Source of the DNA: Bacteroidota bacterium
GTDB lineage: Bacteria > Bacteroidota > Bacteroidia > Bacteroidales > VadinHA17
Length of the DNA stretch: 43,993 bases
Assembly (NCBI GenBank): GCA_025350595.1
Contig: JANXXP010000044.1
Span: 1-43,993, forward strand
Reading direction: 5' to 3'
Shown: positions 7,189-14,894 of the stretch, piece by piece
Layout of the letters: each line of letters begins with the position of its first letter
Numbering within the stretch: position 1 is the first letter of the stretch
Position numbers and translations under genes: made by a program
The notes under the pieces: model-generated
Database searches by the model: none
The model's input: only the letters and a program-made list of their open reading frames with translations
Told to the model about the DNA's origin: nothing

Positions 7189-7628
7189 TTTTACCACAAA
7201 CTTCTTCACCGTAATTTCACCATAAACAGTGTTCAGGAATGGTTTGCCATTTTTCAGACCAATGTTTCCGAAACCTGTAGCTTGACCCGGCTGTCCGAAT
7301 TTTTTCCAGTCAGGCACCTGCCCTTCAAGTATCCTGGAGCCATTTGTTATACCTTTCACCGACACAGCTGCAAACATACAAGGCTCATTGTAAACTTCCG
7401 GCCTGTTACGAACTGACATGTTTGAAATGCATCCCGTTCCATCAATACAAAACATTCCGGCACCTATTCCCCCGATTGGAAATGCGATACGGTCGAGGTA
7501 TTTACCGGAATAATACCCATTATATTCATGATCATTTTTTTACTAATACTTTCCTTATTCATGCAGGAGACAGTTATAACACTGAAGATTACTGTAATTA
7601 TAAAAATTCCTTTAATTATTCTGTTCAT
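7186..7628 (-). pseudogene. GH116 lipoprotein remnant: frameshift plus internal deletion
   Basis: From an ATG at 7628 the frame encodes a lipoprotein signal (ITVSC lipobox) and stops early. A switch of frame at a seven-A tract (T7 on the plus strand, 7535-7541) continues as GYYSGKYLDRIAFPIGGIGAGMFC and reads on to 7186. The continuing segment matches the GH116/GBA2 beta-glucosidase N-terminal domain: FPIGGIGAGMFCIDGTG, SVRNRPEVYNEPCMFAAV, ILEGQVPDWKKFG. It then jumps to a short tail ending YGEITVKKFVVK. Full GH116 enzymes have about 800 residues or more, so the catalytic (alpha/alpha)6 domain is missing. Whether the tail is the original GH116 C-terminus is uncertain. It cannot be an active enzyme. 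Confidence 0.75.
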
Positions 7629-7753
7629 CTCAGATCATTTTATAAGGTTTATGCCCGGACGGGCTTATCTATAAAAATATGAAAAAGAGTTTGATTCGGA
7701 CCAATTTTAAAAAAAAATGTTTATTTTGAGCCATAGAAAAATATATACGTTTG

Positions 7754-8503
7754 ATGCGTTCACGGCTTTACGCAATTATCTCAATACTCCTTTTTGGATT
7801 ACTCTACATCTTAACAGCTGTTGTAGTACTCATCATTCTTATATTGGCATTGTTACATCTGAAGGCACAGATACGTCAGCTTTCTCAGCTCTGGGCAAAA
7901 TTGGTGTTTCTGATAATCGGTAAAAAGTTCACTTTACACGGGAAGGAAAATATTATAAAAGGTGAGAAATACATCCTTGTTGCTAATCATTCAAGCCTTT
8001 TTGATATCATGGCTATAATGTCGTTTTATCCCGGAGTAGCATGGTTTGGTCACGAAAGACTTCTTAAAATCCCCCTTTTCGGCACAATATTAAAAATGAT
8101 TGATTATGTGCCATTTACAAAGCCGACTGTCAAAAACACAAAGGAAATGATCGATCAGCTTATTCGCAAGTCCAAAAATAAAACAGTAGCCATTTTTCCT
8201 GAAGGGACAAGAACAACGGATGGGAATATTAATGATTTTTACAGGGGTTTTATTTACCTTTTCAGAACATCAGATGTAGGGATTCTGCCTGTCACTTTAA
8301 ATGGATTCTATGATCTGAAACCAAAAACCAGGATGTACATTAATTTCAATTCAAAACTTGATATTACAATTCATAAACCATTAACAAGGGAAGAACTAAT
8401 TGATAAAACAGATTCTGAAATAATTGATATTGTAAAAGCAATTATTGAATCTGCCTATGTTTTAAATAATTGTCAATTTGAGAATAGTATGCCTCAATTA
8501 TGA
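7754..8503 (+). CDS. plsC: 1-acyl-sn-glycerol-3-phosphate acyltransferase (PlsC family)
   Basis: A 249-residue membrane-bound acyltransferase that would convert lysophosphatidic to phosphatidic acid with acyl-ACP or acyl-CoA. A strong N-terminal membrane helix (about 6-30) precedes the four PlsC motifs: NHSSLFD (HxxxxD catalytic dyad), the GHERLLKIPLFG region, FPEGTRTTDG (motif III) and ILPVTLNGFYDL. ATG at 7754 is chosen over the TTG immediately before it. An exact TAnnTTTG match (TACGTTTG, 7746-7753) abuts this ATG; if that is a real promoter, translation must begin further in or the message is almost leaderless. It is followed on the same strand by a lipid kinase and a HAD phosphatase, consistent with glycerophospholipid turnover. 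Confidence 0.88.
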   Translation: MRSRLYAIISILLFGLLYILTAVVVLIILILALLHLKAQIRQLSQLWAKLVFLIIGKKFTLHGKENIIKGEKYILVANHSSLFDIMAIMSFYPGVAWFGHERLLKIPLFGTILKMIDYVPFTKPTVKNTKEMIDQLIRKSKNKTVAIFPEGTRTTDGNINDFYRGFIYLFRTSDVGILPVTLNGFYDLKPKTRMYINFNSKLDITIHKPLTREELIDKTDSEIIDIVKAIIESAYVLNNCQFENSMPQL

Positions 8504-8510
8504 TCATTTT

Positions 8511-8563
8511 GGATTTCGGATTGTTTATTTCTAATCCGCAATCAAAAATCCACAATCCGCAAT
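8511..8563. repeat. AATCCGCAAT intergenic repeat
   Basis: Just after the plsC stop there are two direct copies of AATCCGCAAT (8533-8542 and 8554-8563) and a partly inverted GATTTCGGATTG (8512-8523). It is a compact low-complexity repeat in the 132-bp plsC/lipid-kinase spacer, with no coding potential and no clear terminator. Confidence 0.5.
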
Positions 8564-8635
8564 AATTTAAACAGATATATCCAAATTATTATCTAAACAT
8601 GATTCGACAGATAAATACTACTTAATAAAAGTCAA

Positions 8636-9559
8636 ATGGAAGGAAATAAAAAGTGGGTTTTTATAATTAACCCGATATCAGGAACAGGAGCATCTAAAGC
8701 AATCGTTCCAAAACTGAAGGAGATGATTAAAAAGCATGGAATCGATGCTGAGCTCGTTTTTACTGAAAGTAGCGGACACGCCACAGAATTGTCAGAGAAA
8801 TATGCAGGTGATGGATTCAATTATATTATCGGAGTCGGAGGTGATGGCACCCTTAATGAAATAGCACGTCCGTTGATTAATAAAAAAGATATAACAATAG
8901 GATTAATTCCTGCAGGAACCGGCAATGATTTTATTCAGATACTTGGATTCCCTAATCGTTTTGAAGAGGTTGACTGGGAAATATTTTTTAAGGTTCAGAA
9001 AATAACCATGGATGTGGGTTTGGTAAATGGAAAAATATTTCTTAATGGAATGGGACTAGGATTCGATGCTGAAGTTGCAGCCCAGAATTATACTGCTGAC
9101 GGAAAAGTAAAAGAGGGCTGGAAATACAGGTATGTCTGGCAAATTGTAAAAACACTCTTGTTCTTTAAGGAAAAAAGGATGGTATCAATAACTCCATCCG
9201 GCAAAAATGAGACAGATTGTTTTATTAACACTATTGCGATAGGCAGAAGGTTTGCAGGAGGATTTTTACTTACTCCAAAAGCAATAGCAAATGATGGGTT
9301 GCTCGATGTTTGCATGATAAAACGGTTAACCTTGCTTCAAAGATTCGGGATCCTGCTTAAGGTGCCAAAAGGTGAGCATATTACAGATAAGAAGGTTAAC
9401 TATTACTCAACACCTGCAATTAATCTTGAGTTTCCTGAAAAGGTTCCTTTTCATGTTGATGGGGAAGTGTTTTTCTCACAAAAATTCGATGTGAGTATTC
9501 TCCCTGTTGCATTAAATATTATATACAATCCTGATGGAAACCATTTCTTCAAAAAATAA
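8636..9559 (+). CDS. Diacylglycerol kinase-family lipid kinase (YegS/DgkB-like)
   Basis: The 307-residue protein has the DAGK catalytic fold. Visible are the N-terminal FIINPISGTG motif, the nucleotide-binding GVGGDGTLNEIA loop (about 64-75), PAGTGNDF (usually GTANDF or GTGNDF), and the C-terminal domain with DGLLDVCMIK and FHVDGEVF. It phosphorylates a lipid alcohol such as diacylglycerol with ATP; the exact substrate cannot be read from the sequence. The gene overlaps the next one by 26 bp, so the two are probably co-translated. With plsC before it and a HAD-IB phosphatase after it, the cassette looks like a phospholipid recycling unit. Confidence 0.88.
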   Translation: MEGNKKWVFIINPISGTGASKAIVPKLKEMIKKHGIDAELVFTESSGHATELSEKYAGDGFNYIIGVGGDGTLNEIARPLINKKDITIGLIPAGTGNDFIQILGFPNRFEEVDWEIFFKVQKITMDVGLVNGKIFLNGMGLGFDAEVAAQNYTADGKVKEGWKYRYVWQIVKTLLFFKEKRMVSITPSGKNETDCFINTIAIGRRFAGGFLLTPKAIANDGLLDVCMIKRLTLLQRFGILLKVPKGEHITDKKVNYYSTPAINLEFPEKVPFHVDGEVFFSQKFDVSILPVALNIIYNPDGNHFFKK

Positions 9560-10223
9560 TACCTCCGGAAATAGCTATATTGCCTTTTTTGATCTCGACC
9601 GTACACTAGCGAAGGCCATCAGTGGAAATGAACTTGTCAAAGGTGCTTTAAGAAAGAACATTATGACATATTTTGATCTGGCCCGTGCAATTTATCTCTC
9701 ATTATTATATAAACTCCATCTCAAAGATCCCCGGGAAATAGTTAATGAGATGGTAACTTGGACTAAGGGTATATCTGAACAAGTCATGAATGAACTTTGT
9801 CATGAAGTGTTCAGAGACGTACTCCTGCCTTCTGTTTTTGCTGAAGCCCGTCTTGAGATAAAAGCTCATAAAGAGAAAAACACCAAAGTGGTAATCCTTT
9901 CATCAGCGCCTGCTCAGATTTGCAGGGAAATGGCAAAGAATCTTGGGATGGATGATATAATCTGCTCCGACCTGGAGGTTATTGATGGATATTTAACCGG
10001 ACGGCCTGTCGGAAATCTCTGTTTTGACGTTGAAAAAGAGATCAGACTCAGGGCTTATTGTGATATGCGTAACATTAAAACCTCCGACGTATGGTATTAT
10101 GGCGATTCAATATCGGACCTTCCTGCACTTAACTTGGCAGGAAATCCGGTTTGTATCAATCCCGATAATAGACTCAAAAGGATAGCGCTCCAAAGAGGAT
10201 GGAAAATTCTATGGTGGAACTGA
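9534..10223 (+). CDS. HAD-IB family phosphatase
   Basis: A 229-residue HAD-superfamily hydrolase of subfamily IB (SerB-like). Motif I is FFDLDRTLAKA (DxDxT), motif II is VVILSSAPAQI (Ser), motif III is the Lys/Arg after the cap, and motif IV is YYGDSISDLPALNLAG. The helical cap between motifs I and II is of the IB type. HAD-IB enzymes act on phosphoserine or on phosphorylated lipid-like substrates, and in some bacteria they are fused to PlsC; the plsC-lipid kinase context favours a lipid phosphate substrate here (inference). It overlaps the kinase by 26 bp. Its stop codon abuts the stop of the convergent GH172 gene inside the palindrome TGATCA. Confidence 0.85.
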   Translation: METISSKNNTSGNSYIAFFDLDRTLAKAISGNELVKGALRKNIMTYFDLARAIYLSLLYKLHLKDPREIVNEMVTWTKGISEQVMNELCHEVFRDVLLPSVFAEARLEIKAHKEKNTKVVILSSAPAQICREMAKNLGMDDIICSDLEVIDGYLTGRPVGNLCFDVEKEIRLRAYCDMRNIKTSDVWYYGDSISDLPALNLAGNPVCINPDNRLKRIALQRGWKILWWN

Positions 10224-11411
10224 TCAATTAACTTCCAGTTTCCGCCATTCAGGTAGTTTAGGAAATTTAGCATGAGGCTCGGTCTGATACCAAAAGCAGG
10301 TTGATGCTATATCTGATTGCTGTTTCAGATAACGTCCACCCTGATGCCAACCCAAATCCTGAATTGTAACTTTCAGATCATTTTCAAATCTGACAGGATC
10401 CATGATATGCCATCTGTAAAGGCCAAAACGCTGCATCACACTATAGTGCCCATCCCCCTTGATAACTTGTGGAAGACCTGTATATGGAGTGCAGAATTCA
10501 GTGTAGGCAGTTTCTTCAACACCCGCATCACTTTTCTTCCTGGTGTCAAAATCATAAGAGCCGCAAAAATAATCCTCTGTCCCTGTTCCGCAGATTGTAG
10601 GGAACTTGCTGTCTCCATCAATGTAGAACTTTATTTCACCTTCTCCCCACCACCCGTTGTTGCTTACTCCCCAGGCCAGATATGTACCAACATATTGTCC
10701 TTTCCCTTTTATTCCACTGATAATTGTATGCACTGAAGTTTCGTTAGGATTTGACCTGTTGAACTGCGCGTGAAAATATCCTGCATCAGCCGGCACTTCT
10801 GTTAAGGTATAATCAATCTGGTAATAAAGCGACATTGCATCCGCATCACTTACATTTTCCATTGTTATCCTGCACTTTTTCCTGAACGGCATAACCCAGT
10901 AGCAATTAAAAGCGCTTCCAGGATTTACACAAACCGCAGTCGACACAAGAGGCGAGTACTGGTTCCAGCCCATTCCAAAAAAGTCACCGACCGGACATTC
11001 AATAGATGGCTCTGTTTCATCATCCCAATAAACTCTTAGAATTGAAAATCTCCATTTTCCTGTGGGGGTCATCCAGATGTGTTGTATAGCTCCAGGGCCA
11101 TCAATTTCAGCCATAATGAATGTTTCTCCAGGTTTTATTCTGACAAAAGGATTTATTTTCCATCCCAAACCCAGATCGCGGGCCGCACCTGAAGCGTTGG
11201 CCAGATTTGGTTTATCTTTATTAGCCGGATCAGCCATTCCGGCCTTGCCTTTTTCACCTGAAAAATTTTCAGGACTGATTGAACGGGTTTTTGCATCGGA
11301 TAACCTGAAGAGGTTTCCCATATTCATGTCGAGACCGTTAAACTTGTTCTGAGAAAAAGCAAATAACGGAAAGAAGCAAATCAGTGCAATAACCAGGAGA
11401 TTCTTTTTCAT
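10224..11411 (-). CDS. DUF2961 / GH172 family secreted glycoside hydrolase
   Basis: This 395-residue exported protein starts with a signal peptide (1-20, ending FAFSQ). It has the DUF2961 double jelly-roll sequence: NASGAARDLGLGWKINPFV, AEIDGPGAIQHIWMTP, PVGDFFGMGW, KFPTICGTGTEDYF and LPQVIKGDGHYSVMQRFG. DUF2961 is now GH172, whose characterised members act on alpha-fructofuranosyl/inulobiose-derived linkages and assemble as oligomers. The Glu of GTGTEDYF is a plausible active-site acid. No SusCD pair or other saccharide genes are adjacent, so the natural substrate is not indicated. It converges with the HAD phosphatase with no spacer. Confidence 0.85.
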   Translation of the reverse strand: MKKNLLVIALICFFPLFAFSQNKFNGLDMNMGNLFRLSDAKTRSISPENFSGEKGKAGMADPANKDKPNLANASGAARDLGLGWKINPFVRIKPGETFIMAEIDGPGAIQHIWMTPTGKWRFSILRVYWDDETEPSIECPVGDFFGMGWNQYSPLVSTAVCVNPGSAFNCYWVMPFRKKCRITMENVSDADAMSLYYQIDYTLTEVPADAGYFHAQFNRSNPNETSVHTIISGIKGKGQYVGTYLAWGVSNNGWWGEGEIKFYIDGDSKFPTICGTGTEDYFCGSYDFDTRKKSDAGVEETAYTEFCTPYTGLPQVIKGDGHYSVMQRFGLYRWHIMDPVRFENDLKVTIQDLGWHQGGRYLKQQSDIASTCFWYQTEPHAKFPKLPEWRKLEVN

Positions 11412-11481
11412 GGCATTTCGTTTCGGTGGAGGTTAATAATTTACCTTAAAAATAAGAATTTTATCGGATTCTCAGAAACTA

Positions 11482-12408
11482 TCATTTGTATTGACTTTGT
11501 AGTTGTCTTGAAAGTCCCTTTGTACTGTTTTTTGAGTCTATTACATTAATTAACATTGAACTGGCTGATATATTAAATTTTCTGATTCCGTCAAGATTCT
11601 TTTCCTCTGCTAGTAAATTTGCCCTGTGCATGCCTCCATGATATGTTTTGTTAAATGTTCCCAATCCAACAAGGTATCCTGTGAAATAATACTTATAATA
11701 GAACTCGTAAAGAGAAAATGTCAGCAACGAAGCATTCATAAGGAAATTGAAAGTTCCCTCAAAAACAGCTCCGCTATACATCTGACCTGAACCTGGAATA
11801 AATCTAGATAAGTTTTCCGCTTTCTTCTGAGAATGATATTTTGGTAAGTTTTTCTTACCATACAAATTGAACACTTTAGCTTTAAAATCGTTTCTGACTG
11901 AATCTTGTAATCCTGAATTGTCAATAAAGTAGTTCCATTGTTTAACAGCCTCGTCCCACTCTCTTAATGAGTTAAGACAAATAATATTTAAAGGGATAAT
12001 TTCCAGTGATTTCGCGGAATCCGGAAATTTGAATCTGATCTCATCCAGGTTCCATAGTGACTGGGTTGGATCATTATTCAGATAATTACAGAGAGCCTGC
12101 TGATATTTAATCAGGAAGAATAGAGAATCGGGAAGATTATACAGGTTGATTTCGCTCAGCTCTTCAAGGGCTTTATTCCTATCATCAAGTTCCTTATAGC
12201 ATAATGATTTATAATATTTGCATTGTGCAATTTTAACATTATCGGATTCGTAAAAGATGGTTCTTTCGAATTCGATTGAAGCAGCAAAATAGTGCTTTTC
12301 AGAAAAAACTCTAAGTGCATTTGAGAAAAGGTCTGATGCAACAATCCTATTTATCGAAAGTATTACGCAAAGGAATGTGCAAATTAAAAAGAATCGAATT
12401 TTTAACAT
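11482..12408 (-). CDS. Exported TPR-like protein with PGSGQ membrane module
   Basis: The 308-residue protein has an N-terminal signal sequence (about 1-25), helical TPR-like repeats (about 28-190) and a C-terminal module that starts with SRFIPGSGQMYSGAVFEG (about 201-218) followed by two hydrophobic helices. The PGSGQ-Y motif before a paired membrane segment resembles DUF5683-type and related proteins of unknown function. It is a diverged paralogue of the preceding gene (12347-13225), sharing architecture and motif. Its start overlaps that gene's end by 62 bp. It is the last gene of a six-gene operon of exported proteins. Function unknown; I infer an envelope role. Confidence 0.7.
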   Translation of the reverse strand: MLKIRFFLICTFLCVILSINRIVASDLFSNALRVFSEKHYFAASIEFERTIFYESDNVKIAQCKYYKSLCYKELDDRNKALEELSEINLYNLPDSLFFLIKYQQALCNYLNNDPTQSLWNLDEIRFKFPDSAKSLEIIPLNIICLNSLREWDEAVKQWNYFIDNSGLQDSVRNDFKAKVFNLYGKKNLPKYHSQKKAENLSRFIPGSGQMYSGAVFEGTFNFLMNASLLTFSLYEFYYKYYFTGYLVGLGTFNKTYHGGMHRANLLAEEKNLDGIRKFNISASSMLINVIDSKNSTKGLSRQLQSQYK

Positions 12409-13225
12409 TGTCTCTGTATTCCGTTTCGAGAATATTTACTCTTAATACCGCTCCATAGATGTTTGCCAAGTAAGTAAATGCAAATGCAGTTCCAAAAGCT
12501 ATTGTTTTAAAATTACTAATCCCGTTTTTTCTGTAGTTCTCCCAGGTTACTAATCCAAGTCCTGCTGTAGCGATAAATGAAGAGATGCCTTCCCCTTTTT
12601 TCCCGGCATAAAACTTGCCCGATCCGGGAATAACAGCAGATAATAAGCCTGCCAGCACCGGTGATTTGCTCTTATGATTTTTCAGATCCCATGAGATTTT
12701 TTGAATGTTATCAGAGGATTCTGCCAGCTCATAAAGACTCTTATTTACTTTAGTGGAATATTCATCATACATAACATTATTCCCTTTAAGCAGAGAAATT
12801 CCGGCAAGCTCAAAATTTTTCAGGGACAAAATTTTTTCTGTTATTCCATCAATTTTAGAAAGCACATCAGTTGAATTGTTATAATCTCCGAGATGAGTAT
12901 AATTGTAAGCTGCAAAAAAATGTGCTTTCAAATAAAATTCAGAGGTCGGGGAGACTCTCAATAAACTTTGCGATGATAAGGAGAGCCTCTTTAATGAGTA
13001 CAGGCTCCACCCTTTAAAATAATTCAGACTATCACTCAATTGACCTGATGAACAACGGGTTGAGTCAATCAAAAATAACGCTTCTGTATAATCACCTGTA
13101 TTTACAAGGTGACTGATAAATTTCAAGTCACAGTCACCTGAATTCTGAGAAAATGATACAGCATTGAATGAGAGAAAAACCAGAAATAGCCCAACACCGA
13201 TATATCTGTTTCCTTTATTCCCCAT
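12347..13225 (-). CDS. Exported TPR-like protein with PGSGK membrane module
   Basis: 292 residues from the ATG at 13225, chosen because it starts a clean signal peptide (MGNKGNRYIGVGLFLVFLSF, cleavage near SFSQ). An upstream in-frame extension of 21 codons lies inside the YidD-like gene and is unlikely. The body has TPR-like helices (about 35-170), then SAVIPGSGKFYAGKKGEG (about 196-213) and two hydrophobic helices. It shares this design with the next gene, pointing to tandem duplication and divergence. It overlaps the YidD-like gene by 11 bp and the next gene by 62 bp, so the three are probably translationally coupled. No known function. Confidence 0.7.
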   Translation of the reverse strand: MGNKGNRYIGVGLFLVFLSFNAVSFSQNSGDCDLKFISHLVNTGDYTEALFLIDSTRCSSGQLSDSLNYFKGWSLYSLKRLSLSSQSLLRVSPTSEFYLKAHFFAAYNYTHLGDYNNSTDVLSKIDGITEKILSLKNFELAGISLLKGNNVMYDEYSTKVNKSLYELAESSDNIQKISWDLKNHKSKSPVLAGLLSAVIPGSGKFYAGKKGEGISSFIATAGLGLVTWENYRKNGISNFKTIAFGTAFAFTYLANIYGAVLRVNILETEYRDNVKNSILFNLHIPLRNTFDK

Positions 13226-13691
13226 TCTTATCTGATTTTTTTCTGTAACGGAAAACAGGATCGGGATATCGCCTGGAAGTCTGATCAATCGTATAATTTT
13301 TTAGATCCGTTGCGGCAATTCTGTTACATCTGTTAACTCTGTCAATTGATAAAAGGGTCCCTCTTAAAATCCCATATTCTTTTATTGCCAGTTTGCTAAA
13401 CTCCGAACAACTTGGTGTAAAAAGGCAATCAGCAGAAATATGTTTAGAAAATACGTTCTGATAAATATATAGAGTCCCGCCCAAAAATAGACTAACCGGA
13501 TTAAATTTTTTGATTAGTGAGTGTTCATTTTGATAAATGTAAGGTCGTCGGAAAGGATCAGGCCTAACATGGTGTAATCTCACATTTATATGCTCAATAT
13601 CAGCTTTAAAAGCAAGGCTCTGTGCATGACTGCAAATGTTTATTAAAAGAATAGAAAAAATCAGCAAATATCTATTTAGTGATTTTTGCAT
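13215..13691 (-). CDS. Exported YidD-like protein
   Basis: The 158-residue protein has a YidD/Haemolytic domain (about 63-125): GGTLYIYQNVFS, ADCLFTPSCSEFSKLAI, EYGILRG, and IDRVNRCN. Classic YidD is an ~85-residue cytosolic amphipathic protein that helps YidC insert membrane proteins. Here the domain follows a signal peptide (1-24, ending SHAQ) and a ~38-residue linker, so the protein should lie in the periplasm or envelope, where a YidC-helper role would not make sense. The conserved Cys residues C89, C95 and C122 could form disulfides there. It overlaps the LolA-like gene (20 bp) and the PGSGK gene (11 bp). Confidence 0.82.
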   Translation of the reverse strand: MQKSLNRYLLIFSILLINICSHAQSLAFKADIEHINVRLHHVRPDPFRRPYIYQNEHSLIKKFNPVSLFLGGTLYIYQNVFSKHISADCLFTPSCSEFSKLAIKEYGILRGTLLSIDRVNRCNRIAATDLKNYTIDQTSRRYPDPVFRYRKKSDKNGE

Positions 13692-14379
13692 CTTCCGGAA
13701 TTTTAAAATTAAAATAATTATCAGGAGGAAAATCAGCGGTCAGGACATTTGAGAAAACCGACAGCCTGATAGTTGAATCAGCTTTACTATCAAAACTTAT
13801 TTCAGTTATGCGGAGGGGCATTCTGAATGTTTTAAAGACTGAGTATCTGCTATAATAGATTTTCTTTTTAATTGATCCGTCCAGGCCAAGGTATTCAGCA
13901 TAGATTGGTACCATTTCCCTGAACACAATCTTAATCTGATTTATTACTTTAAATGATGCAGGCGCCTGCCAGGTTGTTACAATCAAGTCTTCTTCATGTT
14001 TTGATGCAACAAGTTTGAAACCCTCTTTGGCAAGACCAAGATCGCTTAGCTTGTTATTAATAAAATAATAAAGCAGCTCATTTGTGCTTGAAAGTGAAAT
14101 ACTTTCTTCGATTGTAACAGTATTAGTGGATGGGAAATAAATTTTCATTTCTCCAAACCGGTTCGACATCTTCACGAATTCAGTCGGATAGAAATGATGT
14201 GTCACAATTGCATCCTTTTCTTTATTATAATAAATATCGCATCTAAAAATACTTTTAGTGCCCATTCTTAGAACCTGTGTCTCCTGCCTGACTTCCACAA
14301 GTCCTTTATCCTGAGCTAATAATGAGTTATGAGGAAGAAGAAAAGTCAGAATGATATAGAATAATAGTATTTTCTTCAT
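13672..14379 (-). CDS. LolA-like periplasmic protein
   Basis: 235 residues from the ATG at 14379; a TTG three codons upstream is less likely. The signal peptide covers about 1-22 (ending LLAQ). The remainder is beta-rich with spaced antiparallel strands (FRCDIYYNKEKDAIVTHHFYP, GEMKIYFPSTNTVTI, IKKKIYYSRYSVFKTFRMPL) and ends DNYFNFKIPEDAKI. This resembles the LolA/outer-membrane lipoprotein-sorting fold, including the family's final xFxxxxPxDAxI strand. Such proteins bind acyl chains. It differs from housekeeping LolA in context, lying between a TM2 gene and the exported YidD-like gene. It may carry a lipid or lipoprotein specific to this operon. Fold call moderate; function inferred. Confidence 0.62.
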   Translation of the reverse strand: MKKILLFYIILTFLLPHNSLLAQDKGLVEVRQETQVLRMGTKSIFRCDIYYNKEKDAIVTHHFYPTEFVKMSNRFGEMKIYFPSTNTVTIEESISLSSTNELLYYFINNKLSDLGLAKEGFKLVASKHEEDLIVTTWQAPASFKVINQIKIVFREMVPIYAEYLGLDGSIKKKIYYSRYSVFKTFRMPLRITEISFDSKADSTIRLSVFSNVLTADFPPDNYFNFKIPEDAKITK

Positions 14380-14403
14380 TTTAACCAAATCAACGTATAA
14401 AAT

Positions 14404-14444
14404 AAGAATTAAGTACCAGCAATATTAGCCAATACTTAATTCTT
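14404..14444 (-). promoter_or_regulatory. Intra-operon hairpin, 12-bp perfect stem
   Basis: AAGAATTAAGTA (14404-14415) and TACTTAATTCTT (14433-14444) form a perfect inverted repeat with a 17-nt loop, in the only sizeable spacer (95 bp) of the six-gene operon, between the TM2 and LolA-like genes. On the minus strand it is followed by ATTTTATACG. It could be a weak terminator/attenuator or an RNA-processing site that sets different levels for the first two genes and the last four. Confidence 0.55.
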
Positions 14445-14474
14445 TTGAAATAAATTATTTTCAAATCAATCCTA

Positions 14475-14885
14475 CTACATCCACATAAAGAATTTCGGAT
14501 TATTGACGTATGGAGAAATATCTTTATTGTCGATTATCAATACAACAAAATCGACGAGAGGTACTATGCCAAAAATACCTCCGCAAGTAAGAATATAACC
14601 AACTCCCGTTAATACTTCAGTTCCAAGATAAAACCTGTGAACTCCAAATCCGCCTAAAAAGAAATCCAGAGCTATGGCTACGATTGCATCCTTCTGGGCA
14701 CCGGCTAAAGCAGTTGAATTTGCTGTCAGGTTAAAGTTTGTGAAAGGGATAACCGCACCTTCCGGCGCTTTGGTAAACATCTGATCAATCAGGTTTTCAT
14801 CTGAAGTGTAACCTGTAGCTTTTGCATTAAAGCTGCAGAAAGCGATCAGAACAAAGATTAAAGATAAAGAAATTAACTTTTTCAT
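14475..14885 (-). CDS. TM2 domain protein with signal peptide
   Basis: The 136-residue protein has a cleavable-looking signal peptide (MKKLISLSLIFVLIAFCSF, about 1-23), a ~45-residue extracytoplasmic stretch, and a TM2 domain (about 66-125) with AIALDFFLGGFGVHRFYLGT and a second helix containing GIFGIVPLVDFVVLII. This resembles a known Bacteroidota TM2 subtype. It starts 9 bp after the stop of the upstream helical-repeat gene. A strong hairpin follows it at 14404-14444. TM2 function is not established; in this cluster it may be an inner-membrane anchor for the exported partners (inference). Confidence 0.82.
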   Translation of the reverse strand: MKKLISLSLIFVLIAFCSFNAKATGYTSDENLIDQMFTKAPEGAVIPFTNFNLTANSTALAGAQKDAIVAIALDFFLGGFGVHRFYLGTEVLTGVGYILTCGGIFGIVPLVDFVVLIIDNKDISPYVNNPKFFMWM

Positions 14886-14894
14886 AAAGAATAA

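Noticed and set aside
7629-7753. GCCCG-GA-CGGGC hairpin as a terminator before plsC
   Set aside because: The stem is short with almost no loop and no T run follows; not enough to call a terminator.
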